A stretch of 64,000 nucleotides of DNA from DAOTWC01 sp048499435 (GTDB taxonomy: Bacteria > Chloroflexota > Anaerolineae > Aggregatilineales > Phototrophicaceae). The stretch covers positions 1 through 64,000 of the forward strand of contig JASNZW010000004.1 in assembly GCA_048499435.1 (NCBI GenBank), given 5' to 3'. Position numbers and translations under genes: made by a program. Below, one piece after another: positions 26,175 to 36,300 of this stretch; the first letter of the stretch is position 1; each line of letters starts with the position of its first letter. A model generated the notes under the pieces. That model was not told the DNA's origin, did not search any database, and saw only the letters and a list, made by a program, of their open reading frames with translations.

Positions 26175-26621
26175 CTAGATATAATTGCCCGGCGCGCTCT
26201 GGTTGCCGCGCTTGCCGTCTGGCCAGACGGTGTTCTGGTTGAAGCGCACGCCGTTGACGTTGGCGCCTTTCATGATCGCCCCTTGCAGGTTGGCGTCGTT
26301 AAGCGTGCTGTTGGTCATGTCTGACCCGGCCAGGTTGGCGTTCTGCAAATTGGCCGCCGTCAGGTTGGCCCCCGTCAGGTTGGCGCGGTTGAGGTCAGCG
26401 CCGGGAAGCTGCGCCAGCGCCAGATCAGCGAAAAAGAGCGAAGCGGAGCGCAGCAGCGCCTCGCGCAGGTTGGCCCCGGTGAGGAAGGCCAGCCGCAGGT
26501 TGGCCCCGCTCAGGTCCAGGCGAGTCATGTCGAGCTGCTGCAGGTTGACGCCGGCCAGCCGGGGGTTGGCCCCGGCGGGTATCAGGGCAAGGATAAGCTG
26601 CTGGCGGGTGATCTCAGGCAT
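26175..26621 (-). CDS. Pentapeptide-repeat protein
   Basis: 148 residues. From residue 30 on it is built of pentapeptide repeats of the A(D/N)LxX form: LSGANLRLAFLTGANLREAL, then ADLNRANLTGANLTAANLQN and so on, about 16 units, expected to fold as a right-handed quadrilateral beta-helix. The N-terminal 25 residues (ITRQQLILALIPAGANPRLA) may be a cap. Such proteins have diverse roles, including binding DNA gyrase, or simply unknown. It overlaps the upstream epimerase gene by 8 bases and is one base from the next gene, so the three form an operon. Confidence 0.85.
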   Translation of the reverse strand: MPEITRQQLILALIPAGANPRLAGVNLQQLDMTRLDLSGANLRLAFLTGANLREALLRSASLFFADLALAQLPGADLNRANLTGANLTAANLQNANLAGSDMTNSTLNDANLQGAIMKGANVNGVRFNQNTVWPDGKRGNQSAPGNYI

Positions 26622-27591
26622 GGGACTGCACCTCCCGGTAATACGCGATTATCTGGTCAATAGTGGTGTCCAGCGGCGTGGACGGCGTCCAGCCGGTGGC
26701 CTGCTTTATTTTATCCAGGCTGGGGATTCTGCGCCGGAAGTCCTCAAACCCGGACTCATAGGCCTGCTCATAGGGGACCAGCGTGATAGCTGACGCGCTG
26801 GCCGCGCGCGCTTTAATGCGCTGCGCCAGCTCCATAATGGTCACTTCCTCGCTGCTGCCCACGTTGAACACCTGGCCGACCGCCTGCGGCGTTTCAGCCA
26901 GGGCGTGGATGGCCTGCACCACGTCGCTGACGTTGGCGAAGCAGCGCTGCTGCTGGCCGTCGCCGTAGACGCGGATCGGGTCGCCGGCCAGCGCCGCCTG
27001 CACGAAGCGCGGCATCACCATGCCGTACTGCCCGGTCTGGCGCGGGCCGACCGTGTTGAACAGGCGCACGATCACTACCGGCAGGTTGATCTCTTTGTGG
27101 TAGGCCAGCGCCAGAAACTCGTCAATCGCCTTTGAAGCGGCGTAGCTCCAGCGGCTGCGGATGGTCGGGCCGCTGAGCGTGTCGTCGTCCTCGCGGAAGG
27201 GGAAGCGCACGCCCTTGCCGTACACCTCCGACGTGGACGCCAGCACCACTTTGCGCCGGTAGCGGCGGGCGGTCCGCAGCACAACTTCGGTGCCGCCCAC
27301 GTTGACCTCAATCGTTTCGATCGGCTGGCTGATGATCTTGTGCACGCCCACCGCCGCCGCCAGGTGGAAGATCACGTCGCACTCGCTGGCGAGGCGGTCA
27401 ATCACGTGGATGTTGCGGATGTCCTCGATGGTGTAGCGGAAACCGGGGCGGCCTTCCAGGTGGGCGATGTTCTCGAAACGCCCGGTGCTCAGGTTGTCCA
27501 GCACCGTGACGGCGCAGCCGGAGGCCAGCAGCCGTTCGCAAAGGTGGCTGCCGATAAACCCGGCCCCGCCTGTGACCAGCGCGTGTGTCAT
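26614..27591 (-). CDS. NAD-dependent sugar-nucleotide epimerase/decarboxylase (extended SDR)
   Basis: A 325-residue extended SDR. VTGGAGFIGSHLCERLLASG binds NAD, ASTSEVYGKG supplies the catalytic Ser/Thr, and SRWSYAASKAIDEF has the YxxxK pair. FNTVGPRQTGQYGMVMPRFV and YGDGQQQRCFANVSDVV are typical of UDP-glucuronate decarboxylases and GDP-mannose 4,6-dehydratase relatives. The product is therefore a nucleotide-sugar converting enzyme, probably acting on UDP-glucuronate or UDP-glucose. It heads a minus-strand operon with a pentapeptide-repeat protein and a large membrane protein. Confidence 0.83.
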   Translation of the reverse strand: MTHALVTGGAGFIGSHLCERLLASGCAVTVLDNLSTGRFENIAHLEGRPGFRYTIEDIRNIHVIDRLASECDVIFHLAAAVGVHKIISQPIETIEVNVGGTEVVLRTARRYRRKVVLASTSEVYGKGVRFPFREDDDTLSGPTIRSRWSYAASKAIDEFLALAYHKEINLPVVIVRLFNTVGPRQTGQYGMVMPRFVQAALAGDPIRVYGDGQQQRCFANVSDVVQAIHALAETPQAVGQVFNVGSSEEVTIMELAQRIKARAASASAITLVPYEQAYESGFEDFRRRIPSLDKIKQATGWTPSTPLDTTIDQIIAYYREVQSHA

Positions 27592-27622
27592 GTGCGCGTC
27601 CTTGTGTGCGAAGTCCCCGTTG

Positions 27623-27650
27623 ATTGTATAGCCCCTGGCGCGAAGCGCAA
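27623..27650 (-). promoter_or_regulatory. Sigma-70-like promoter of the epimerase operon
   Basis: On the minus strand, TTGCGC (27645-27650) and TACAAT (27623-27628) are spaced by 16 bases, about 30 bases before the start at 27591. It is divergent from the radA promoter in the same 145-base gap. Confidence 0.5.
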
Positions 27651-27685
27651 CCCCGGCTGCTGCCGGTAGCGTTTGCGCGCGGACC

Positions 27686-27694
27686 TGTTATAAT
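27686..27694 (+). promoter_or_regulatory. Extended -10 promoter of radA
   Basis: TGTTATAAT is the extended -10 form TGnTATAAT, 43 bases before the radA ATG. No strong -35 box is seen, which fits an extended -10 promoter. Confidence 0.5.
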
Positions 27695-27736
27695 ACGCGG
27701 CGATAGCACACCTGTTCAGTAGGGCGCGAGGGCGCG

Positions 27737-29119
27737 ATGGCCAAGATACGCACGAAATACGTCTGCCAGAACTGCGGACGCCAGGCGCCGCGCATGATGG
27801 GCCGCTGCCCGGCCTGCGGCGAGTTCAACACGATGGTTGAGGAAGTTGAGGACGCCGGGCGCGCCGACAGCCTGCGCCGGCCCGCGCACGGCGTCCCGCG
27901 CGCCGCGCCGCAGCGGCTGGCCGAAGTCGCTGCCGACGCGGACGCGCGCCTGCCGGTCCCGGTGGCAGAGTTCAACCGGGTGCTGGGCGGCGGTATCGTG
28001 CCCGGCAGCCTGATCCTCATCGGCGGCGAGCCGGGCATCGGCAAGAGCACGCTCATTTTGCAGGTGTGCGCGCTGCTGGCCCGCGACCTCGGCCCGGTGC
28101 TGTACGTCAGCGGCGAGGAAAGCGCGCGCCAGATCAAAATGCGCGCTGACCGCCTCGACATCGCCGCTGAGGATTTATATCTGCTCACTGAAACCAACCT
28201 GGGCCACATCTTCGACCACGCGCTCAGCCTCAACCCGGCGGTGCTGGTGATCGATTCCATCCAGACGACGTACACCGACGAGAGCGAGTCGTCGCCGGGC
28301 AGCGTGTCGCAGGTGCGCGAGTGCGCCAGCCGGCTGCAAACGCTGGCCAAGTCGAGCGCGGTGAGCGTGTTTATGGTTGGGCACGTCACCAAAGAGGGCA
28401 GCATCGCCGGGCCGCGCGTGCTGGAACACATCGTTGACACGGTGCTGTACCTCGAAGGCGACCCGTTCCAGGCGTTCCGGCTGCTGCGCAGCGTCAAGAA
28501 CCGCTTCGGCGCGACCAACGAAGTCGGCGTGTTTGAGATGCAGCAGCGCGGGCTGGTCGAAGTGCCCAACCCGTCAGAGGCGTTTCTGGCGGAGCGCGTG
28601 GTTAACGCGCCGGGGTCGGCCATCGCCATCACGATGGAGGGCACGCGCCCGCTGCTGGTCGAGCTGCAGGCGCTCACCAGCCCGACAGCCTTCGGCAACC
28701 CGCGCCGCACGCCCAACGGCGTGGACTTCAACCGGATGCTGCTCATCAGCGCGGTGCTGAGCAAGCGCGTCGGGCTGCGGCTGGCGGAGCAGGATATTTT
28801 CATCAACGTGATCGGCGGCCTGAAGGTGAGCGAGCCGGCGTCTGACCTGGCGATGGCGATGGCGATGGCGTCCAGCTATTACGACCAGCCGCTGCCGGCG
28901 GACCTGGCGTTTGTGGGCGAGGTGGGCCTCAGCGGCGAGCTGCGCGCTGTCGGCCAGCTTCAGGCGCGCCTGAGCGAGGCGGCCAAGCTGGGCTTCAAGC
29001 GGGCGCTGGTCCCGAAGCTGCGCCGCCGGCTGGAGGACGCCCCGGCGGGCATCCAGCTCATCCAGGCGCGCAGCCTGGCTGAGGCGCTGGCCGTCGCCGT
29101 GCCCAGGGATGGCCGGTAG
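27737..29119 (+). CDS. radA: DNA repair protein RadA
   Basis: RadA (Sms) is a RecA-like ATPase that drives branch migration during recombination and repair. The 460-residue protein has the N-terminal zinc finger CQNCGRQAPRMMGRCPACGE (about residues 11-30), the Walker A motif GEPGIGKSTL (about residue 96), the RadA-specific KNRFGATNEVG motif and a C-terminal Lon-protease-like domain with VGEVGLSGELRAV. Start ATG 27737. It converges with the hydrogenase large subunit gene, and a strong hairpin lies between the stops. Confidence 0.96.
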   Translation: MAKIRTKYVCQNCGRQAPRMMGRCPACGEFNTMVEEVEDAGRADSLRRPAHGVPRAAPQRLAEVAADADARLPVPVAEFNRVLGGGIVPGSLILIGGEPGIGKSTLILQVCALLARDLGPVLYVSGEESARQIKMRADRLDIAAEDLYLLTETNLGHIFDHALSLNPAVLVIDSIQTTYTDESESSPGSVSQVRECASRLQTLAKSSAVSVFMVGHVTKEGSIAGPRVLEHIVDTVLYLEGDPFQAFRLLRSVKNRFGATNEVGVFEMQQRGLVEVPNPSEAFLAERVVNAPGSAIAITMEGTRPLLVELQALTSPTAFGNPRRTPNGVDFNRMLLISAVLSKRVGLRLAEQDIFINVIGGLKVSEPASDLAMAMAMASSYYDQPLPADLAFVGEVGLSGELRAVGQLQARLSEAAKLGFKRALVPKLRRRLEDAPAGIQLIQARSLAEALAVAVPRDGR

Positions 29120-29135
29120 GCAGCCGCTGTTGAAG

Positions 29136-29169
29136 CGGGGGCGCGGCCTGCGAACAAGCCGCGCCCCCG
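29136..29169. terminator. Bidirectional hairpin between radA and hydA
   Basis: CGGGGGCGCGGC pairs over twelve bases with GCCGCGCCCCCG around a ten-base loop. It lies between convergent genes and could terminate both, although there is no T tract, so a Rho-independent role is not assured. Confidence 0.6.
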
Positions 29170-29199
29170 TGCTGCTGCTGTCTCAGGCGGCGCGCCGCG

Positions 29200-30463
<1,264 letters not shown>

Positions 30464-30489
<26 letters not shown>

Positions 30490-31261
30490 AGGCCTCGCTC
30501 TCCTTTCTGAATGGCTCGGCGTAGGCGTTGAAGCTGCGGAAAGCGCGGACAATGTCGGCGCTGCTCATGCCGAGGTGCTCGCTCCACCAGGCCGCCAGCG
30601 ACGCCGTGTTGGGCGTTTCCATCGGCCCAAAACAGCCGTAGCAGCCGCGGTCGTAAGCCGGGCACAGCGCGCCGCAGCCGGCGTGTGTCACCGGCCCCAG
30701 GCACGGCGTGCCGTCCGCGACCATCACACACGTCACGCCGCGCCGCTTGCACTCAATGCAGACGCTGTGCGGCGGCGTGTTGGGCTTGCGCCCGTTGAGA
30801 TAGGCGCTCAGCACCTCAATAAGCTGGTACTTGTTGACCGGGCAGCCGTGCAGTTGGAAGTCCACAAAAACGTGATCGGCGATCGGCGTGGATTTGTCCA
30901 GCGTTGAGATATAGCCGGGGCTGGCGTAAACGTAAGAGGTAAATTCTTCCACATCCTTGAAGTTGCGCAGCGCCTGGATGCCGCCGGCAGTCGCGCAGGC
31001 GCCGATCGTCACCAGGAATTTCGACTGCTTGCGAATGCTGGCGATGCGCTGGGCGTCGTGCGGCGTCGTGACCGAGCCTTCGACCAGCGACAGATCATAC
31101 GGCCCGCGCACCACGCTGCGCGTTGCTTCCGGGAAATAGGCGATCTCGATCGCGCCGGCTACGTCCAGAAGCTCGTCTTCGCAGTCCAGCAGGCTGAGCT
31201 GGCAGCCGTCGCATGAGGCGAATTTCCACACAGCCAGTTTAGGTTTGCGTTCAGCAGGCAT
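30464..31261 (-). CDS. hydD: [NiFe] hydrogenase small subunit
   Basis: A 265-residue electron-transfer subunit carrying iron-sulfur clusters between the active site and the diaphorase part. The proximal cluster region SCDGCQLSLLDCEDEL begins near residue 14, VTIGACATAGGI and DFQLHGCPVNKYQL provide further ligands, and CIECKRRGVTC, followed by CLGPVTHAGCGALCP and CYGCFGPMETPN, supply cysteines for the medial and distal clusters. It has no twin-arginine signal peptide, so the enzyme is cytoplasmic. It starts three bases after the FAD subunit gene's stop and overlaps hydA. Confidence 0.9.
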
Positions 31262-31264
31262 CGG

Positions 31265-32128
31265 TTAAATCTCCCATTGGGCGAGCCAGCCCTGCATCTG
31301 CTGGTAAGTGAACACCGGCCCATCCTTGCAGATGAACACCGGGCCGAACTGGCAGTGGCCGCAGAAGCCGATGGCGCACTTCATGTTGCGTTCCATCGAG
31401 ATGTAAATATCCTCCGGCCGGACGCCGCGTTTGGCAAGCTCGATGGCTGTGAAGCGCATCATCACCTCTGGCCCGCACACCATCGCGATGGTGTTAAGCG
31501 GGTCGAACGGCGCTTTCGAGATCAGTTTGGTGACCACGCCGACGTTGGCGTGCCAGCGCGCGCTGGCGTAGTCTACGGTGACGTAAATCTCCAGGTCGAA
31601 GCGGGCGCGCCACTTCTCCAGCTCGCGCCGGAACAGGATGTCCTCCGGGCTGCGGCAGCCGTAGAGCAGCACGATGCGCCCGTACTTCTCGCGATGCGCG
31701 AGGATGTGGTAGAGCGCCGGGCGCAGCGGGGCCAGGCCGATGCCGCCGGCCACGAACACCACGTCGTAGCCTTTGGCGGCCCGCACCGGCCATTCGCTGC
31801 CGAACGGCCCGCGCACGCCGATTGTGTCGCCCGGCTTGAGCGCGCCCATCGCCTTGGTGACTGTGCCGACGGCGCGCGTGGTGTGGATCAGCGTTTCGGG
31901 GTGCAGCGGGTCGCCGCTGATAGAGATGGGGATTTCGCCCACGCCGTAGACGTAGAGCATGTTGAACTGGCCCGGTTCAAACGGGAAAACGCGGTTGCCC
32001 CGGTCCGGCTCCAGCTCCAGCGTGAACGTGTCGTAGGATTCCTTGACGAAGCGCTCGATGCGGAACGTTTCCGGCAGCATCGGCTCGGTGTAAACGGCGG
32101 GCGTCGGTGCGTAAATCTGGTCAACCAT
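31265..32128 (-). CDS. hydG: Hydrogenase FAD/NAD(P)-binding subunit
   Basis: This 287-residue protein resembles ferredoxin-NADP reductase and dihydroorotate dehydrogenase electron-transfer subunits. It has a FAD-binding domain, the NAD(P) pyrophosphate loop VFVAGGIGLAPLRPAL, a GCRSPEDILFRRELEKW segment and, at the C terminus, a [2Fe-2S] motif C-A-I-G-F-CGHC-x7-C (around residues 256-270). It moves electrons between NAD(P)H and the small subunit clusters. The start is ATG 32128, overlapping the preceding gene by 8 bases. The choice of NADH or NADPH cannot be read from sequence. Confidence 0.88.
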   Translation of the reverse strand: MVDQIYAPTPAVYTEPMLPETFRIERFVKESYDTFTLELEPDRGNRVFPFEPGQFNMLYVYGVGEIPISISGDPLHPETLIHTTRAVGTVTKAMGALKPGDTIGVRGPFGSEWPVRAAKGYDVVFVAGGIGLAPLRPALYHILAHREKYGRIVLLYGCRSPEDILFRRELEKWRARFDLEIYVTVDYASARWHANVGVVTKLISKAPFDPLNTIAMVCGPEVMMRFTAIELAKRGVRPEDIYISMERNMKCAIGFCGHCQFGPVFICKDGPVFTYQQMQGWLAQWEI

Positions 32129-32573
32129 AGACGTTCAGCACCTGTAGTCTGGTGGCCTGGAGCCGGTCAATGATGATGGCGGCGAAGCGCTGCATCAGGT
32201 CGTAGCCCAGGTCGTGATCGGCGTCAATTTTTTCGCGCAGGCAGATGCCGTCCAGGGCGATCACCCGTGTCAGCGAGACGGCGCGCGCGCTGAAGTGCCA
32301 TTTATAGGGCGCGAACAGCCATGACCAGCCCAGCACTTCGTTTTCAACGGTGGTGTCAATCGGTATCTGGCCCCGGCGCGGGTCGTACAGCTCGATAGCG
32401 ACCTGGCCGTGCCGGATGAGGTAAAAGGTGTGGGCCGGTTCGCCCTCTTTGAACAGGTAGCTGTCGGGGTCGAAGCGCATATTCGTGCCGCAGTCGGCCA
32501 GCAGCTTGACGTACTCCGGGTTCAGCCCCCGGAAGAAATCGTGTTGGGCGAGGATTTCCTCAATTGGTTGCAT
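32121..32573 (-). CDS. Cyclic-nucleotide-binding-fold protein in the hydrogenase operon
   Basis: A 150-residue stand-alone CNBD/CRP-like beta-barrel domain: an N-terminal FFRGLNPEYVKLLADCG, a KEGEPAHTFYLIRHGQVAIE core, and the region equivalent to the phosphate-binding cassette reading NEVLGWSWLFAPYKWHF, then SARA. The canonical FGE is replaced by LGW, so binding of a cyclic nucleotide is uncertain. There is no DNA-binding helix-turn-helix, unlike Crp/Fnr. It overlaps hydG by 8 bases and hydB by 14, so it is clearly part of the operon. A regulatory or assembly role for the hydrogenase is inferred. Confidence 0.8.
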   Translation of the reverse strand: MQPIEEILAQHDFFRGLNPEYVKLLADCGTNMRFDPDSYLFKEGEPAHTFYLIRHGQVAIELYDPRRGQIPIDTTVENEVLGWSWLFAPYKWHFSARAVSLTRVIALDGICLREKIDADHDLGYDLMQRFAAIIIDRLQATRLQVLNVYG

Positions 32574-33735
32574 CAGTCACCGCCTCTTTTTTCTGCGCTG
32601 TGCCGCTGGTCTCGCGGATAACGCGCGCTTCTTCGGTCAGGTCAATGCCGACCGGGCACCAGGTGATGCAGCGTCCGCAGCCCACGCAGCCGAACGTGCC
32701 GAACTGGTCAACCCAGGTCGCCAGCTTGTGTGTGAGCCACTGGCGATAGCGCGCCCGCGTGGAGAAGCGCACGCTGCCGCCGTGAATGTACGAGAAATCC
32801 ATCGTGAAGCACGAGTCCCACCGGCGCCAGCGCTCGGCGCGGTCGCCCGTGAGGCTGGTGGTGTCCTCGATATTGGCGCAGAAGCACGTCGGGCACACCA
32901 TTGTGCAGTTGGCGCAGGCCATGCAGCGCTGCGCGATCTGTTCCCAGTGCGGGTGCTCCAGGTTGTTGTACAGCAGTTCCTTGAGGCCGTCGGTGTCCAG
33001 CTTACGGCCCATCTGGGACGCTGTCCGGGCGGCGGTGCGTTCGGGGGCCTGGGCCTCGTCAGCGGTGGCGGGCCGGTGTGTGACCGCCGCCAGCACGTCA
33101 GCGCCGCGCTCGCTGCCCACCTCGGCCACGAAGTAGTGGTCGCCCTTGCTGACGACTTCAGTCAGCGCCAGGTCGAAGCCGCTGGTGGCGCGCGGCCCGG
33201 TGTTCATTGAGACGCAGAAGCACGTGCCGCTGGCCTGGCCGCAGTTGACAGCCACGATGAACACGCCCTCGCGCCGGGCGGCGTAGGTCGTGTCTGTTAC
33301 GCCGCTGTCCAGGAACACCTTGTCCTGGATCGCGATGGCGGCCAGGTCACAGGCGCGCACGCCGAGAAACGCCAGCGGCTGCTGCGGTTGATCCTCCGCC
33401 AGCACCGCGAACGTGCCGTTAGTGCGCTCCGCCGACCACAGGCGCGCCTGCGGCGGGTGCAGGTAGCGCTTCCACGACTGCGCGCTGACGGTGTAACCGA
33501 ACAGCGTCTTGTCGCCGCGCTGTTTCAGCCGGTAAGCGCCGTTGGTCTGCTCGTCAGCGTAGCCGCGCGGCAGGTCGGCGACGGCGGCGATATCGTCGTA
33601 CACCAGGTCGCCGCCGCGCACCGTCGGCCCGATAACGCGAAAACCCCGGTCAACCAGCGCAGCGATGAGCTGGTCCAGGCCGTCCGGGCCAAAGACAGCC
33701 CGTTCCTCTGTGTACAGTGTCATCTGTGGCGTCAT
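32560..33735 (-). CDS. hydB: Hydrogenase 4Fe-4S electron-transfer subunit
   Basis: A 391-residue beta subunit related to the sulfhydrogenase HydB and to HdrC-like proteins. The region NCGQASGTCFCVSMNTG near residue 170 precedes the C-terminal cluster-binding part, with CMACANCTMVCPTCFC (about residue 265) and CVGCGRCITWCPVGIDL (about 355), expected to ligate two [4Fe-4S] clusters. It links the hydrogenase to further acceptors and belongs with the FAD, small and large subunits that follow. RBS AGGAAGG lies just before ATG 33735. A hairpin separates it from korC, so it may have its own promoter. Confidence 0.87.
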   Translation of the reverse strand: MTPQMTLYTEERAVFGPDGLDQLIAALVDRGFRVIGPTVRGGDLVYDDIAAVADLPRGYADEQTNGAYRLKQRGDKTLFGYTVSAQSWKRYLHPPQARLWSAERTNGTFAVLAEDQPQQPLAFLGVRACDLAAIAIQDKVFLDSGVTDTTYAARREGVFIVAVNCGQASGTCFCVSMNTGPRATSGFDLALTEVVSKGDHYFVAEVGSERGADVLAAVTHRPATADEAQAPERTAARTASQMGRKLDTDGLKELLYNNLEHPHWEQIAQRCMACANCTMVCPTCFCANIEDTTSLTGDRAERWRRWDSCFTMDFSYIHGGSVRFSTRARYRQWLTHKLATWVDQFGTFGCVGCGRCITWCPVGIDLTEEARVIRETSGTAQKKEAVTDATN

Positions 33736-33765
33736 AAACCTTCCTCAAAACGGATACTATTCTCA

Positions 33766-33787
33766 CGCTGGCGGCGAACCGCCAGCG
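33766..33787 (-). terminator. Nine-base perfect hairpin between korC and hydB
   Basis: On the minus strand CGCTGGCGG, TTCG, CCGCCAGCG forms a nine-pair stem with a tetraloop. It lies in the 102-base gap between the Kor operon and the hydrogenase operon. No T tract follows, so it may terminate, attenuate or protect the hydB transcript end. Confidence 0.5.
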
Positions 33788-33837
33788 CCCAATCGCTATT
33801 TCAGGCCGCGCCCCCACAGCGGGAACGCGGCGGCGCG

Positions 33838-34389
33838 CTAGGCGGGCGTTCGCTCAGCGGCACAGGCCGCGCCCTGGTCCAGCGCCGCCAGGTTCTGCGC
33901 CAGCATGTCCTGCCGGTGCGCCGGCAGATGCGCCGCCAGCGCGCGCCGCAGCGCGTCCAGCGGCAGCACTGGGTGCGCTGTCAGCAGCGCCCCGACCATG
34001 ACCATGTTCATCAGGCGCAGGTCGCCCAGCCCGTCGGCCAGCGCCAGCGCCGGCACGGGAAGCTGCGCGATATCGGGCCGCTGTGACCGGCGGTCAATCA
34101 GCGATTCGTTGTAGACCAGCAGCCCGCCGGCGGCCACCAGCGGCTCGTAGCGCTCGAACGACGGCAGGTTGAACACGACCGCCGTTTGCGGGCGGCTGAC
34201 CAGCGGCGAGCCGACCGGCTGGTTGCTGATAACGACGACGCAGTTGGCCGTGCCGCCGCGCATCTCTGGCCCATAAGAGGGAATCCAGGTTACTTCCAGG
34301 CCCTCGTGCATTGCGGTGTACGCCAGCAGCTGCCCAGCGAACATCACGCCCTGGCCGCCAAACCCTGCAAAAACAAAATCTTCTTTCAT
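33838..34389 (-). CDS. korC: 2-Oxoacid:ferredoxin oxidoreductase gamma subunit
   Basis: A 183-residue protein of the POR/KOR gamma family with the N-terminal FAGFGGQGVMFAGQLLAYTA motif, then PSYGPEMRGGTANC. It pairs with the alpha and beta subunits in a four-subunit oxidoreductase that turns a 2-oxoacid plus CoA into acyl-CoA, CO2 and reduced ferredoxin. It follows korB by ten bases. The last gene of the four in this operon, it ends before a hairpin. Confidence 0.9.
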   Translation of the reverse strand: MKEDFVFAGFGGQGVMFAGQLLAYTAMHEGLEVTWIPSYGPEMRGGTANCVVVISNQPVGSPLVSRPQTAVVFNLPSFERYEPLVAAGGLLVYNESLIDRRSQRPDIAQLPVPALALADGLGDLRLMNMVMVGALLTAHPVLPLDALRRALAAHLPAHRQDMLAQNLAALDQGAACAAERTPA

Positions 34390-34399
34390 GGCTGTCCGG

Positions 34400-35197
34400 T
34401 TACTTTCTTCTGCTGTCCAGCGCTCGCACGCCGTCGCTGACTTTGTAGTCGCCCAGCGGGAAGTACGGGATCATGCGTTCCTCGATCCAGTCCAGCGCGT
34501 CCTGGGGGTTAAGGCCCCAGTTCGTCGGGCAGCTTGAGAGCAGCTCGACCATGCTGAAGCCCAGGCCGTTGACCTGCGCCTGCAGCGCGGTGACGATCGC
34601 TTTTTTAGCGCGGCGAATGTTGGCGGGGTCGTGCAGCGACCGGCGCACGATATAGGCCGCGCCGTCCAGCCCGGCCAGCATCTCGCTCATGCGGATCGGC
34701 AGGCCGGTGAGGGCAACGTCGCGCCCGAAGGGCGACGAGGTAGTCTTTTGTCCCGGCAGCGATGTCGGGGCCATCTGCCCGCCGGTCATGCCGTAGATGG
34801 CGTTGTTGATGAACACGGTGGTGATGTTTTCCCCGCGCGAGGCCGCGTGGACGATCTCGGCGGTGCCAATTGAGGCCAGGTCGCCGTCGCCCTGGTAGGT
34901 AATCACGACGCTGTCGGGCAGCGACCGCTTGATGCCGGTCGCCATCGCCGGGGCGCGCCCGTGCGCGGCCACGCAGGCGTCCACGTCGAAGTATTCGTAA
35001 GCGAACACCGAGCAGCCGACCGGCGCGACAAACACGGTGCGCTCGCGCAGGCCCAGCTCGTCAAGGGCTTCAGCCAGGATGCGATGCGCGACGCCGTGCG
35101 TGCAGCCGGGGCAGTAGCGCGTGTCAGCGTCGGACAGCGCGTCCGGGCGCTGGTAGACAACTTCCATATCGTCTGGCAGGTGCTGAACTGTGGTCAT
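34400..35197 (-). CDS. korB: 2-Oxoacid:ferredoxin oxidoreductase beta subunit (TPP-binding)
   Basis: The 265-residue beta subunit binds thiamine pyrophosphate. RYCPGCTHGVAHRILAEAL is the N-terminal cysteine region, and GDGDLASIGTAEIVHAAS with the later FINNAIYGMTGGQ is the GDG-N-N motif that holds TPP and magnesium. The start at 35197 (MTTVQHLPDD) is chosen because it overlaps the korA stop as TGATG; a longer open frame covers korA. The gene context with a VorB-like alpha subunit suggests a branched-chain 2-oxoacid or 2-oxoglutarate, rather than pyruvate. Confidence 0.9.
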   Translation of the reverse strand: MTTVQHLPDDMEVVYQRPDALSDADTRYCPGCTHGVAHRILAEALDELGLRERTVFVAPVGCSVFAYEYFDVDACVAAHGRAPAMATGIKRSLPDSVVITYQGDGDLASIGTAEIVHAASRGENITTVFINNAIYGMTGGQMAPTSLPGQKTTSSPFGRDVALTGLPIRMSEMLAGLDGAAYIVRRSLHDPANIRRAKKAIVTALQAQVNGLGFSMVELLSSCPTNWGLNPQDALDWIEERMIPYFPLGDYKVSDGVRALDSRRK

Positions 35198-36282
35198 CAG
35201 CGTATGGCCTCCATTGTCGCGGCGGGCTGACAGTGCCGGTACTCGCGCTCGATCGCCTCGAACACCTCTTCGGGCATCGGGACCATGCCGCCCATGCGCC
35301 CGTAAAAGCTGATCGGTATCTGGCAGCCGGTGGCCAGGCACACGTCGCTGACCATCTGGCCGGCGTTCATCTCCACCACCAGGCAGCCTTTGATCTGGTC
35401 GGCCAGTTCAGAGAGCCGATCGGTCGGGAAGGGCCACAGCGTCTGCGGGCGCAGCAGGCCCACTTTCCAGCCCTGCGCGCGCGCCATCTCAACGGCGGTG
35501 TGGGCGATGCGCCCGGCCGAGCCATAGCCGACAACCAGCAGTTCGGCGTCGTCGGCGGCGTATTCGGCCCAGCGCTGTTCGTTCTGTTCGATTACGCGCA
35601 GGCGCTGCTGCACGCGCTGGTTAAAGGCTTCCTGCTGTTCGCCGCGCAGGTTAAACGAGGTGATGGCGTGGCGCGGGCCGCCTGGCGCGCCCCGCAGCGC
35701 CCAGTCGGGCGTCGGGCGCTTGAGCGGCTGCATCGGCGGCAGCGTCGCCGGCTCCATCATCTGGCCGATCAGCCCATCGGCGGCGATAATCACGATATGG
35801 CGGTACTGTTCGGCCAGGTCGAAGGCCAGCACGGTGAAATCAATCGCTTCCTGCACCGAGGCCGGGGCCAGCACCAGCGGGTGATAGTCGCCGTGCCCGG
35901 CGGAGCGCGTCACCTGGAAGTAGTCGGCCTGCGACGGCAGGATGTTGCCCAGTCCGGGGCCGCCGCGCATCACGTCCACGATCACGCACGGGACCTCCGA
36001 GCCGGCGATATACGACAGCCCTTCCTGCATCAGGCTGATGCCGGGGCTGGACGACGAAGTCATGACGCGCACGCCGGTGCAGGCCGCGCCGTACACCATG
36101 TTGATCGCGGCGACTTCGCTCTCCGCCTGAAGAAACACGCGGTCGAGTTCAACCATCCGCGCGGCCATGTGTTCCAGCAGCTCTGTCTGGGGGGTGATCG
36201 GGTAGCCGAAGTAAGCGGCTACGCCCGCGCGCACCGCTGCCTCAGCGATGGCGACGTTGCCTTTCAGCATTTCACGAGTCAT
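35197..36282 (-). CDS. korA: 2-Oxoacid:ferredoxin oxidoreductase alpha subunit (VorB/KorA family)
   Basis: A 361-residue alpha subunit. It opens with MTREMLKGNVAIAEAAVRAG and AAYFGYPITPQTELLEHMA, typical of the VorB group annotated as 3-methyl-2-oxobutanoate dehydrogenase. AACTGVRVMTSSSSPGISLM is the conserved TSSPG segment. It supplies part of the substrate and CoA site. Its stop overlaps the korB start. Ferredoxin is encoded just upstream, consistent with the four-subunit KorABCD-type enzyme. The specific oxoacid is not proven. Confidence 0.9.
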   Translation of the reverse strand: MTREMLKGNVAIAEAAVRAGVAAYFGYPITPQTELLEHMAARMVELDRVFLQAESEVAAINMVYGAACTGVRVMTSSSSPGISLMQEGLSYIAGSEVPCVIVDVMRGGPGLGNILPSQADYFQVTRSAGHGDYHPLVLAPASVQEAIDFTVLAFDLAEQYRHIVIIAADGLIGQMMEPATLPPMQPLKRPTPDWALRGAPGGPRHAITSFNLRGEQQEAFNQRVQQRLRVIEQNEQRWAEYAADDAELLVVGYGSAGRIAHTAVEMARAQGWKVGLLRPQTLWPFPTDRLSELADQIKGCLVVEMNAGQMVSDVCLATGCQIPISFYGRMGGMVPMPEEVFEAIEREYRHCQPAATMEAIR

Positions 36283-36300
36283 CAGGGTTTGCCTCTCGCT

